From Entoloma clypeatum (Eukaryota > Basidiomycota > Agaricomycetes > Agaricales > Entolomataceae): 64,000 nt of DNA. The DNA is taken from NCBI GenBank assembly GCA_963565915.1, contig OY751489.1, positions 3,658,001-3,722,000 of the forward strand, given 5' to 3'. Position numbers and translations under genes: made by a program. Under the pieces are notes generated by a model. The model saw only the letters and a list, made by a program, of their open reading frames with translations. It had not been told where the DNA came from and made no database searches. Shown piece after piece: positions 43,760-54,130 of this stretch. Numbering within the stretch: position 1 is the first letter of the stretch; every line of letters starts with the position of its first letter.

Positions 43760-44077
43760 TAGAAGCTAATAGTAAGTATTTAAACAATTAGATACATGAG
43801 ATATGTATGGTAGAAAGTCTGTACTGCAAAATGATACACAAAACACACTGTAAATCGTGGTAAACAGTGTATCATGAGTTCCCTCAAACACAAAAACCAG
43901 TATTTTCTTGCTTCCTCCTTTCCACAACCACTTTAAACTACCTGTAATATATATATGCTATTGAATCATTGTATGTGAACCTATTGAGACCCTTCAAATA
44001 AAATTAAAGGACTTCATAAGGTGAATATGGGCAAAGATAGGTCGAAAATTTCATCAAAAATTTTTATTTCAGGATTG
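43760..44077 (-). repeat. Dispersed non-coding AT-rich repeat, copy 8 (truncated)
   Basis: Mirror of the 3' part of copy 2. Cut at TTTCAGGATTG (44,077), beyond which host sequence begins. Confidence 0.6.
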
Positions 44078-44970
44078 TGAATGCACGACTAAGAGACGTA
44101 GCACAGCATCTTACATAATATATCTGCCTTGGATCCCGACCAGTATCATCTCGTACTTGCGCATACGATATCTCTCGCACTCAGTCTCTAACACCTTTCA
44201 CTGCTAGTACAGTGATTGATATATGGGACCTACTGACTAGATTGCCTGCATTGTCTCATCTTCCATTGTTATCCTTGTGGATGTTGTGTCCTCTGGACAC
44301 CCTTGTGAGTCTATTTCATATTTGCATGTAGAGTATATAGATTGTGTAGCTTGTACCGATCTCCTCAATCAAGCTTTCTCGTTTCTTTCTCTTATCCTGA
44401 CAACACATGGAGTGAATGCTGTTCATTGAACTTCTTTGGAAACTCCTGTGTGATATTATCTCTGTCGCTTTTGAGGTTCATAACTCGATCCTATATCAAG
44501 TATTTTCCTCAGAAGAGGTAATTTTTAACATTGACGTTCTACTATATCGGACTGATGAGGGAGACAGAAGCGACATGACCAATGACAATCTTCTTCAGTT
44601 CCCGTGAGATCAGTGACGAGGAATTAGAGGACGGCGGGGGCAAAGTGAAGATGCAGGAGCATGAAAGGTAAGTGCGAGGTAAAAGCCGTTCGGAATGCAG
44701 GGTATCCAGGGAACGTGGAACAATAAAATGCAGCTGTAGATGTAAAGTGAAGGAAATAGATAAGAATGGAATTAAAAAGAGGACATCCAGGTTGATGTGC
44801 GCGATGCATACGTGTGAGTGTATTGTAAGAGTTACAAAGGGCGAGTTTGTGTGATGGCGATCGCAGGGGTTTTTGATAAAATCGGGGAGTGTAATGTAGG
44901 AAAGAGCGGACGGGATCATCAGACGAAAATGATCCTAAATAAATAGAGGGGCAGTTAAAAGGCGAAAGGT
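44078..44970. other. Host intergenic sequence, no gene seen
   Basis: Unique-looking sequence between the repeat block and the first host gene. No coding frame with gene-like composition. It should contain the 3' UTR of the minus-strand gene that ends at 44,971. Confidence 0.5.
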
Positions 44971-46291
44971 TTATGCAAGAAACTTTCGCCTCTTGTTGGC
45001 AGCCTTGTGCCTGGTGGGACCCGCGGCGGAGGCGGCGGGTGGGGTCTCGGTCTGGGCGGCGCGGTTGGCGAGCGTAAATGTGGGGGTGACCTTGACGATG
45101 GTGGCAGTGGAGGAGCCACTTACGCGAAGCGAGGGTCCGGCGGAGGCGGCGGTAGCGGCGTTGTTGTCGCCGCCGCCAATGACAGTGGGTTGCTGGTGCC
45201 CTGGGTTGTTGTGCGTGAGGTACCAGGCGAGACCGATGGCTCCTCCGATGCACTGCGGGGTGGTTATCTGGGTTACGAGGGTTGGAGGTAGAGCGAAAGG
45301 GGACATCACGTACGAGGAGGAGGATGATGCCGGTTACCCAGACCCAGCGCGAGAGCTGGGAGGCGTTTGATCTGGTTCTTCGGAGCCAGGAACTGTGGAG
45401 TGGGAGGGTTGGTAAGTAAGAACGAGAATAAGGAGCTGAAAGGGAAGAGCTGACTGACCTCTCCTTCATGGCTTCGGGTTGTTTTGCGACCATACTAAAG
45501 CGGCGCCAGAAATCGTCGCCTTTCTCGCCGCGGGTGGGGAGGAGGGTCTCTTCGTTGTTGCCGCGCATGATGTGGCGGGGCGTCGCGGGATTCGAGAAAG
45601 GCGCAAAGGTGATCTCGGCTTTGGCGGGGCGGGCGAAGACGGGCGTTATGGGCGTCATCGGGGGCTGGAGGGGGTGTGGAGAGGTGGGAGATGGAGGGGT
45701 GGGTGGGGCCCGGATGGCGCGCGCGGGGTCGGCGAAGGGGTTGGGGAGAGCGGGGCCGGGGCCGGCGTGGGTGGGCTTGGGCATGGCGACCATCCGGGCC
45801 TGGGGATGGGGAGGGGATGGGGATGGGGGGAGGCGTAGGGCGGATACCGGCGCGGCGTAACCTGGTTGAGGAGCAACGATCGGCTTGGGCTTGGAGGCGT
45901 TTTGAGGGATGCGGAGGGGGCTGGTGGAGGTTGCGGCGGCGAGGGCGGCGTGTTTGGACGGACTGGAGCCGGAAAGAGATAGTCTACGATCGTGTTCGTC
46001 GTCGCTGTCGTCGTCGTCGTCGTTGCCCATGCTGAGAAGGCCCATCCCGAGGGCACCAGTGCCGGACTGGCGCTTGGCTGCGTTGCCGCCAGCGGAGAGG
46101 TAGTTGTCATACCTATTTTTTCATTTTATTTAAAGGAAACGGAGGAGAGCGGAGGGTAAGTACACATCGTAAGCAGAGGTTCTGTTGTTTGGGTCGGGTG
46201 CTGGCTTCTGGCGGATGCGGCGTTGCGGCGCGGGTGTCTCGTAGAAAGTGTCCGGCTCGTCGGTGGCGTACGGTGGTCTTGAAGGAGCCAT
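44971..46291 (-). CDS. Basidiomycete-type single-pass membrane protein of unknown function
   Basis: Four exons: 46,291-46,164, 46,112-45,459, 45,392-45,314 and 45,252-44,971, with phase-consistent GT-AG introns of 51, 66 and 61 nt, giving about 380 residues. The N-terminus (MAPSRPPYATDEPDTFYE) and a NYLSAGGNAAKRQSG block are followed by an Asp-rich run and a long Pro-rich disordered region. Then come RPHPLQ-like PMTPITPVFARP and the compact box IMRGNNEETLLPTRGEKGDD. One membrane segment follows (WVWVTGIILLLCIGGAIGLA), then a Ser/Thr-rich tail ending in basic residues. I recall proteins of this layout from basidiomycetes but no function. The last acceptor could lie 15 nt earlier, adding five residues. 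Confidence 0.8.
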
Positions 46292-47925
46292 ATGAAACGA
46301 ATAAAGGAGCGGACTAGTGAAATGAGTGAAAGAATAGCGAACGAAGGAGAGACGAGCAGAGTTGTATGTAGTACTCAGGGTCCTACATGTGTGACCCCAT
46401 CAAAACACGATCGCAACTATCACGACTCCCTCAACGTTAAGTACACGTGTTCCAATGCATCTAACCTATCCTATCCTATAGCTCCACTCTTCCGACTCTA
46501 TTGGCTACCAGGACCGTGGCACTATCGCCACAAATAATTGCCCAGGAGGACACGACATACCGTGTGGAACTTCTTTGACCACCTTCTTCCGAAACGGCGC
46601 GCTGAAAACCTGTGGATCCCCAGGATGCTTCGTCCCTCAGCGCTCAGCAGTCAAATCGGCACCGCTGCCGCACCTCGAGGCTTCTCCCATCACCAGCCAA
46701 CTCTGCCCTGCTGTCCCCAAGTTCACGAACGTTTTTGCATTTCTGCGCCGCCAATCAACTCCTCTGGACTCGTTCATCATCTATGTAGTACCCCTATGTA
46801 CAGTATATCGCCCTTTCAACGGGCCACGGGCTGCTCTTTTTTCTCGCTTCGTTGCATCCGAAAGCGTCTTCGCCTCCGAGCAGCTTTTCGGAGTCTCTTC
46901 GGTGAAAAGTCTTGGCGCGTCGTTACTGTATCATATATCGGAGTTGGTGGCCAGTGGACGTTTCCCTTCCGACTGTCTCCTGCTGAGCCGTGCTACATAA
47001 CTTGTAAACTCGAGTGGGATTTCGAAATGTCAAGCAGGGATGATGTATGCAAGTGCAGAGTATATCTGTGTCAGGGTTCTGCCATACTGTTTCAAAAATC
47101 GATCCTGATCTTCAGGGCCTTTTCTATTCTGGTGTGTAACTACACATTGTTACATGGAGTTACATGAACTCATATCGATAATTTTGCAGTTTATAAAAGA
47201 TTGAAATGTACATACCCTCATTCAATACACGGTTATTCATCAGACATCTCGTCGAAGCAATTCACGTTCGTGGAAAGGAAGAAGGCATGTAAATCGGATA
47301 TTTTCCTTGTCCTAGGGTCAACACAACATGAGAGATGAAATTTTGAATTAATTGGCATTGAGTCATGGAAATGACTGAACTTGCGGTGCCAATATGAAGC
47401 AGCGTGCCCTACAGTTTCTCCGACAGGCTGAAGAAATCACAACCGCACCTAGCGTCTCCTCGAAAAGCCTTGTCTTTTGAATGCAGAAGGACCTTCAGCT
47501 CCCAGTTTGTTTTCACTTCATTATGAACAGTGGCGTTGGTCACAGGTCATGTTCATCATTGAACTTTTGGTCAACCTTTGGTGTGTCTTGATGAGAATCA
47601 TTTTGTTGGAGACCTTCTTCATGACTCAGGGTATCAAAGGAGTGTTTCAAGTCAGTCTTAAAGAGAGTTAGAGTTGGTAGTCTGTACATAAGTAGCACAA
47701 TGCCTTTTCTATTCAAGATTTTCTCAATTTTTTATACCACAGTACCTCGATCGTCTGCAAACTTCCAATATACAACGCAACTTCCGAGTCAATGGGGGGT
47801 ATCTTCAGCGTCAACCAGGAAAAATGATGGATTTCTTTGTATTTAGTAGTTTAGTGACATGTAACAGACTACGGGCTGGAAAGGGTCATTCAGTACTAGT
47901 GTTAAGTTATGCATAAGGGTATACA
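46292..47925. other. Intergenic stretch, no supported gene
   Basis: Two overlapping open frames (46,538-47,167 and 46,575-47,000, plus strand) have no recognisable domain, and neither shows introns or a clear start context. Possibly promoter and 5' leader sequence of the minus-strand gene to the left, or a lineage-specific gene. Confidence 0.35.
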
Positions 47926-48753
47926 TTAACCATTCCTTACAATCGCCAAGGATAAATTATTGGAAGGTGGAGCTGGGTCTCTAGAAGCAGATACTACCCT
48001 TGCTAAGCGTCGCCAGACAGTGGCTAATTCTAGCCTAGAATATAAGTCGGTACAGCTGGGCATTAGCAGGGTCACTACTTGTGCGACGAAGAGCCATACT
48101 GCAACCATGTCGGTTGCTGACTCTATGTGGTTGCGTGATATGATGAGTTCCATCCACAAAATAAGGGGCCAATCTAGTAACAATACGATTGCTGATCCAT
48201 AAATAGTATTTGCCAGATATTCGATCCCCCAAGGTTGAGCACCTTCAAACCTCGACTCGATGGCACCCTCGATTGCAATAGAGCTACAAGCAACGGCCAG
48301 CAGTGTATCGGCGATCTGCCATAACAGGATGAAGGTGCGCCAACCCGGGGTCAGGGTTCGCCATCCGAAGAAGAAGAACTGGTATTTGCCATAGCCTTCA
48401 GGCAGGTTTGTGACCCAGCTTGTCCAGGCCGCCACGGTATTGAACAGGATTAAGCCCGCCGTGCCGAAACCGAGAATGGTGCCCATGTAAATGTTGCCAG
48501 ACGTGATTCCTCCGAGGTACGTCATTGCGTAGATGAAATTCAAATAAACGGGCAAGAGGGATAGGGCATGCAGCTGCCTTCCTCGGATTGCAGAGTACCA
48601 CACATACTGATTGTACCAGTTATAGGCAAGGAACCCAAGGTTACTCGGACTGTTGCTGCCCAGGCCGCCGATGGCTTGTGCTGGAGTTAACATGAGGCTG
48701 GTGTACAGCAGCCATCTGTTCGTCAAGCTGAACCCTGGTATGACTTCAACCAT
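47926..48753 (-). CDS. Polytopic membrane protein of unknown function (275 aa, single exon)
   Basis: An uninterrupted frame starts MVEVIPGFSLTNRWLLY. About six hydrophobic segments are visible: near residues 14-33, 65-85, 87-112, 138-165, 190-212 and 220-238. They are separated by short loops rich in Trp and Tyr (SWVTNLPEGYGKYQFFFFGW). No family motif was recognised. The even hydrophobic pattern and the absence of frame breaks over 828 bases support a real gene. It would be a fungal orphan integral membrane protein. It is transcribed away from SMC6, and the 568-bp gap between the two starts holds both promoters. Confidence 0.7.
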   Translation of the reverse strand: MVEVIPGFSLTNRWLLYTSLMLTPAQAIGGLGSNSPSNLGFLAYNWYNQYVWYSAIRGRQLHALSLLPVYLNFIYAMTYLGGITSGNIYMGTILGFGTAGLILFNTVAAWTSWVTNLPEGYGKYQFFFFGWRTLTPGWRTFILLWQIADTLLAVACSSIAIEGAIESRFEGAQPWGIEYLANTIYGSAIVLLLDWPLILWMELIISRNHIESATDMVAVWLFVAQVVTLLMPSCTDLYSRLELATVWRRLARVVSASRDPAPPSNNLSLAIVRNG

Positions 48754-49321
48754 CTTTCAGAGGGACGACCCGCGGGTAGAGGTGCAGGAATCAGGGAGGA
48801 CACGGTCGAGGCGGAGGCGACTAGGATGACAAGAGGGAGTCAAAACTTATGTGCCACCTTCGGAGGAGACGATGACGGCAATGAAGGGGTTAGAAATGAA
48901 CCTGATCGCGGATGACGATGAAGACTTGGGCAACGACAAGCTTGGAACCTGACAGCGCTATAGGTATCAGGGGTTGACGTGAGAGACGAGGACGACGAAC
49001 CAGTTATGTTAGTGGGTGCTATCGATGGGGAAGTTTTGCAGCAGACATGCTCAGTATTTGTGGCATTGACAGCGGGGGACCGGCGATGCCCGCCACTAAG
49101 TAGAGTGTACGTTGACACCGTGCCTGTGCCTCTGAAATCTGTCATTTTCAGTCAATTGAGAAAATTCCGTCAAGATCGTGTGATTTGTCAAAGGCGTCCT
49201 TGAGTTGAATTTCAGTTCTGTCAAAGAGAGCAAGAAGAAATGATACTCAGTAAGTAGCAGAAGCGCGTGTGTCACACAAGAGACGCGACCGTGACTTGAC
49301 AATTTCTCCTCCTCTACCCCC
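48754..49321. promoter_or_regulatory. Divergent intergenic region upstream of SMC6
   Basis: Separates the starts of two divergently transcribed genes. No gene is seen in it, and no specific operator was recognised. Confidence 0.4.
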
Positions 49322-52300
49322 ATGGTCAAGCGTCCCTCGTATTCTGGAAGCGACGAAGCTGAGGAGATCCCTGCCTCTTCTTCGAAGAGGGCCAGAACCG
49401 AGGACAGCGATGAGGACGACGACCAGCCGCAAATCAATATGCCGCACCATGTCAAACGCGAGGCGAATGGCAATGGCAGGGCAAAACGGAAGACCAAGGC
49501 GCCCAAGGACGAGGAGGACGATGAGGACGATGAAGAGCTGTTGGATGAGGATCAGCATGCGGAGAAGTTTGAGAATGAGCATAGGGAAAAGATTCTGGCG
49601 GACCTCGAGGAGAAGCGCAAGGTTCATGGGGTGGGTGGCTTTCTGTTGCTATTTTCAATCGTTGAGCTGAGGTCGAGGTCTTTTTCATTGAAGGGCATTG
49701 CGGAACATGGAATTATCGAGTCCATTGAGATGCACTCGTTCATGTGCCACAAGTATCTTACCTTCGACTTTGGGCCGCAGATCAACTTCATCATCGGTAT
49801 GCTTCATGCAATCCATCGTTGTTTGCGTTGCTGAAGATGCGTTTTAGGACACAACGGAAGCAAGTTGTTTCTTATGCAATATTGTAAGCCCCGGTTCTTA
49901 TGCGCGCTGTAGGTGGCAAAAGTGCAGTATTGTCTGCAATCACCGTTGCCTTGGGTGGCAAGAGCGCCTCTACTGGACGTGGCAGTGGGCTCAAGTCCTT
50001 CATCAAAGAAGGTTGCAGGTGAACGACCCGAACTTTTAAAAAAATTTCGCCCTAATACATCAATGCGTCGATTAGCGTGGCCGAGGTCACTATCACCCTC
50101 AAGAATCAGGGCGAGGAGGCCTACAAGCCCAAGGAATATGGAAAAGCTATCGTCGTCACGCGCCGCTTCACCAAGGAGGGCTCTTCGATGTGGAAGATCA
50201 AGAGCAAGTCGGGCAATGTCATCAGCACGAAGAAAGAAGAGTTGTCTGCTATTTGCGATCATATGAATATTCAGGTTGATAACCCGATGAATGTTCTGAC
50301 CCAGGGTTTGCTTTTCTCGGTTTCATGAGACTGGCTTGCTTGCTCATTGTACTGCAGATGCGGCGAGGCAGTTCCTTAGCGCATCGTCGTCNNNNNNNNN
50401 NNNNNNNNNNNNNNNNNNNNNNNNNNNNNNNNNNNNNNNNNNNNNNNNNNNNNNNNNNNNNNNNNNNNNNNNNNNNNNNNNNNNNNNNNNNNNNNNNNNN
50501 NNNNNNNNNNNNNNNNNNNNNNNNNNNNNNNNNNNNNNNNNNNNNNNNNNNNNNNNNNNNNNNNNNNNNNNNNNNNNNNNNNNNNNNNNNNCACGCCGCT
50601 CAACCTGAAGCCACAAAACGATTCGACGAGTCTCTTGCTGTCAGCACGAGATCCATCTGCTGAGATACGGTCGGTTCACCCTCTCTTTATCGGGCCGTTT
50701 AGCAGCATCTCTGATTTCAGTAAATCTAAAGCCACTCCCAGGAAGAGATGAAGAAGTATGAGGATTCCTATCGTGACGCGCTCTCGGAGGAGCGATCCCT
50801 GAAAACGGCATACATCAAAGGTCGTGATGCTCTTGATGCGCTGAAGGTCATCCATAGATATCCGTCGATCTGCGTTGTGCTCATGTCACATCTCGCAGAG
50901 AAAACACGGGGCTGCTGGGGAAACTCTTCGGCGTGCCAAGCTTGCATTGTCTGCCTTGCAGCAGGAAGCTAACGACGATCTGCCGACTGGCATTGCCAGC
51001 TTCCAAGCGGCAAAGGCGGTATGTTGTGGTTATTATCAACAGTCATTGCTTGTCTCACGGGTGATCTCAGGAAGCGGAGGAAGAGAAGAAAATGATCATG
51101 GAACAATTCACTGATGTGACGACGACGAAGGCTGATCTGGGTGATAAACAAAAAATATTGATGACACAATCAAACGGGCTGAAGAAGCGGATCGACGAAT
51201 TCATGGAATTGAAAGGGGCTGTTGGTGTAAGTGTGCAATGACACGATACGCGGGTTATAATGATAGCTCACCGGTGTTTTCCCCAGGCGAAAGCTGAAGC
51301 CGCGGTGGAAAGGCGTGTGAAAGCCCAAAATGAAATGAAACATTATAAGCAGAAGTATGTAGAAGAAGAAACAAAGGTCAAGGCAGCCCAAGACGTGGCA
51401 AATATCGTGCAGGAGGAGTTCAAGGTCCACTTGGCGTTTTTAAAAATGTTCTGCCGTCTTATCCAACTGATTTTGTATTGTAGAATTGGACGCAGAAAGC
51501 CCAAGAGTACTGCGAGCGCGTGGAGGACCCGCGCAAGGCCGAGATCGTACAACGCAATCTCGAATCAGTTCAGAAGGCTCTAGCTGAACGGGAGAAGCGG
51601 TATGCTTTGTTTTCGTGTTAATCCGTTTGGTCGCTGGATTGACTGGTGAAAGGCACGGAGCGACCGTTGAGGAGATGACCATTGAAGTCAACAAGGCCAA
51701 GCAGAAAGTGGACACGGCAGAGAGGGATCTGAGGCAGATGTCGACGCTGAACAAGGTTTTCTTTCATCCTTTCCTTGATTTCGTCGTGCGATGCTGAAAT
51801 ATCTTGTCCCAAGACTATCAAGAATTCTCTCGTGATTCGTTTGCAGCGCTGGCAAGAGTTCCGCCGCCATATTGCTCTGCGGTGCAAGCTCGTCTTTGGG
51901 TACCACCTGTCGCAGCGCGGGTACTATGGCAAAGTGCTGTTTAACCATGACGCGCAGACCCTGCTTCTGAAGGTGCAGACGGATGATCAGGTGGGGACGC
52001 AGATGTCGCGAGAGAAGGATCCAAAGTCGTTGAGTGGAGGGGAAAAGTCGTTCTCGACGATTTGTCTGTTGTTGTCGCTTTGGGAGTCGATTGGATGCCC
52101 GCTTCGTTGCTTGGGTGAGCGGCGCTGGTCATCTGGTTCTTTTTCGCGCTGACCGTGTGCTCTTTTTCATAGATGAGTTTGACGTCTTCATGGACGCTGT
52201 CAATCGTCGCATTTCCATGAAGATGATGGTTAGCCCCGAACTCCATGCCCCAGATAATGTTTCCTTTACTGACCTGCTTTTGTTTTTTTTTTGTAGATTG

Positions 52301-52431
52301 AGACCGCCAACTCGTCGGATAAGAAGCAGTATATCCTCATTACGCCGCAGGACATGGGCAATGTGCAGCTTGGATCAACTGTGAAGGTGAATCGCATGAT
52401 TGACCCAGAACGGTCTCAGGTGCATGGTTGA
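49322..52431 (+). CDS. SMC6: SMC6, subunit of the SMC5/6 complex (interrupted by assembly gap)
   Basis: ATPase of the SMC5/6 complex, which acts in recombinational repair and replication-fork handling in the nucleus. N-terminal exons: 49,322-49,630, 49,694-49,796, 49,848-49,859, 49,913-50,018, 50,076-50,305 and 50,358 to the gap. After an acidic leader comes IESIEMHSFMCHKYLTF. The Walker A GHNGSGKSAVLSA forms only if a 12-nt exon with a GC donor is used. VLTQDAARQFLSASS precedes a 200-N gap. After the gap, coiled-coil exons lead to the C-terminal ABC signature SLSGGEKSFSTICLLLSLWE and Walker B RCLDEFDVFMDAVN, split by an intron. The C-terminus ends ERSQVHG. Visible residues total only about 640 against roughly 1100 for the family; the hinge and most of the coiled coil are missing. 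Confidence 0.93.
49848..49859 (+). other. SMC6: 12-nt SMC6 microexon followed by a GC-AG intron
   Basis: GACACAACGGAA lies between an acceptor TTTTAG and a GCAAGT donor (intron 49,860-49,912, ending TGTAG). Only this choice restores G-H-N-G-S-G-K-S across three exons. Confidence 0.8.
50392..50591. other. Assembly gap (200 N) within SMC6
   Basis: Exactly 200 undetermined bases. About 450-500 residues of SMC6 are unaccounted for, so the true gap is probably 1.4 kb or more. Confidence 0.95.
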
Positions 52432-52821
52432 GTATGGACGAAAGTTTGATTTTGACTACCAGGAGAGCTGATTATACCAATGGTACTTTATTATACACAG
52501 CACTCTTGTGTGCAATTGCAGTGTACTTGAATCGTCGTTGCCGACGAATAATTCGATATCATTTTCTTGCGACGGCTTAGCACAAGATCGTTGAACATTG
52601 AAAAATTAGACTACAGCTGCGGGCGATGGCCAAGCATGTCATTGTCCATCGCACTCGTGCCGCTGAAAGACAGGGTGCTACACGTATGTGTATGTCATGT
52701 CTCCCCCAAAAAATGAATCCAAGGTTGACATACATGACACAAAGTCACATAGAATCTATCTTAATGAGAGAAACAATTATAAGACTATTATTAGTATGCA
52801 AAAACCAAGGGAGGGTGAGTA

Positions 52822-53957
52822 TCATGAGAGGATCTGCGTGGCGTTGATGAGCCAGACATAAGGCATGCGGAAAGCCACGAGGACTCACGGCGAGAAGGAC
52901 GACGGCACCAACGACTGCAAGGACGAGCATGAGGCACGCCATGCGGCGTCCTGATTTCCGCTGGTAGCGGTGCGCAAGCGTGAGCTCCTCCGTGGTGCGT
53001 TCGGTGTCTTCCCGGACTGAGAAGATGTTGTTTCCGATATCGTCTGGAGGGGGGACAAACGTCAGGTACAGATACAAGACAACGCGTTGTTGTCGATTTG
53101 GACACGCACCGATCATCTGGCCCTGCTCGCTGACGAGCGTGCCGAGGTCGCGGAATATCTCTGCGAGCTCGTGCATCCCCGACTCGATCTCGCGTATCTC
53201 GGCTTCGCGTTCTTGGATGAGGGATTCTTGGTAGGCGAGTTCGTGGGGCGAGAGCTGGGATTGGAGGATTTGGGCCTGGCGGAGGGCCGATGAGGAGGGG
53301 GCGGGGTCTCCTTCGTGCGTGCTGTGTTTTGGCAAGGGAGGGCGAGGATGGGTGAGGTGGTGAGATTGAGATGGTGTAAGGTTGCAACGTACGGGGAGGA
53401 AGGACGGTGGTCGTCGTCTTCAACTGCGAGTTTGACGCCTTGGACGACGGTGCGCTGGCGTTCGGCGCTGACTTGTTGGGCGCGCTGGAAGGCAACAAGG
53501 GAGAGCTGGAGGTCGTGCGAGGTCTTGTGCAGGGCTGTCTTTTGGTGCGGCTGAGAGGTGGGTAGGGTAAGATGGATTGGAGGCATTGGAGAGAGAGAGG
53601 GGGGGTTACCAGCGAAGCTTGCAGCACAGACAGTTCCTTGAGGTCCTCTGAACCACGCTTGGCCATCGCGCGTGTTGTTTCCGTCAGATCATGCCTAATA
53701 AATCGTTCGGATTTGAGTGTCACTGGTGCTTAGGACGGGAAAACAGACAAGGATTTCCGTAGTGTCGCCGAGTCTTTTGCGGTTCCGAGCTGGTCAAGGA
53801 GCTTGAGGATGCCGTTGACGTTTGCGTTCATCTTGAAGACCTGGATGGAGAGCGAGGACTGGAGGGCGAGGAACGGGGCATCCTGGGCGTTGGTGGCTAC
53901 GGTGGACGAGGCGCGAGCGGGGTGGGTGAGGCCGGCTTCGATGTCTTGGAAGCTCAT
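52822..53957 (-). CDS. PEP12: PEP12/syntaxin-7-like Qa-SNARE
   Basis: Target-membrane SNARE expected to drive fusion at endosomes or the prevacuolar compartment. Six exons: 53,957-53,749, 53,694-53,610, 53,550-53,393, 53,321-53,110, 53,043-52,889 and 52,833-52,822, all GT-AG and phase-consistent, giving 276 residues, the usual size. The N-terminal Habc helices run through about residue 150 (NANVNGILKLLDQLGT; MAKRGSEDLKELSVLQ). A linker leads to the SNARE helix (about 185-245; REIESGMHELAEIFRDLGTL), with the zero-layer Gln in SEQGQMID near 217. A tail anchor follows (ACLMLVLAVVGAVVLLAILS). The last exon encodes only Ile-Leu-Ser-stop. PEP12 rather than SSO or VAM3 is inferred from length and order. 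It converges with SMC6. Confidence 0.85.
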
Positions 53958-54017
53958 CGCTGCAAGGGTCACAGTTGCAAGTTTTTGGTCCGCAACGAAT
54001 TTCGAAACCATTGTGAT

Positions 54018-54023
54018 CACGTG
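54018..54023. promoter_or_regulatory. CACGTG E-box upstream of PEP12
   Basis: Palindromic CACGTG (TGATCACGTGATAAGG context) 61 bp upstream of the PEP12 start. A bHLH binding-site match, function untested. Confidence 0.3.
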
Positions 54024-54130
54024 ATAAGGTCAAAAGATTACAAACTAGATACGTTACATATATAAGGTCGAAAACGAGTGGAAGGCCTAGAAGAAGCAAT
54101 AGCAGGCACAAAGGAACCCCCCCCCCACTA

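Larger units (their letters stand above)
32099..44077 (-). repeat. Right arm of the giant inverted repeat, with copia insertion
   Basis: Reverse complement of 7580-13,728. The arm runs 32,099-37,085 and resumes at 42,870-44,077 after the copia element. The outer edge at 44,077 is also the transition to unique host sequence. Mirror partners inside include the dispersed repeat, both hAT-like MITEs, the SINE, the LINE Gag fragments and three minisatellites. Confidence 0.95.

Noticed and set aside
45007..46035. Plus-strand frames of 94-130 codons across 45.0-46.1 kb
   Set aside because: Gly/Arg-rich shadows of the spliced minus-strand membrane-protein gene, whose exons join in phase.
46538..47167. 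209-codon plus-strand frame as a host gene
   Set aside because: No domain, no introns, and it overlaps a second equally long frame. Left as unsupported, though a lineage-specific gene cannot be excluded.
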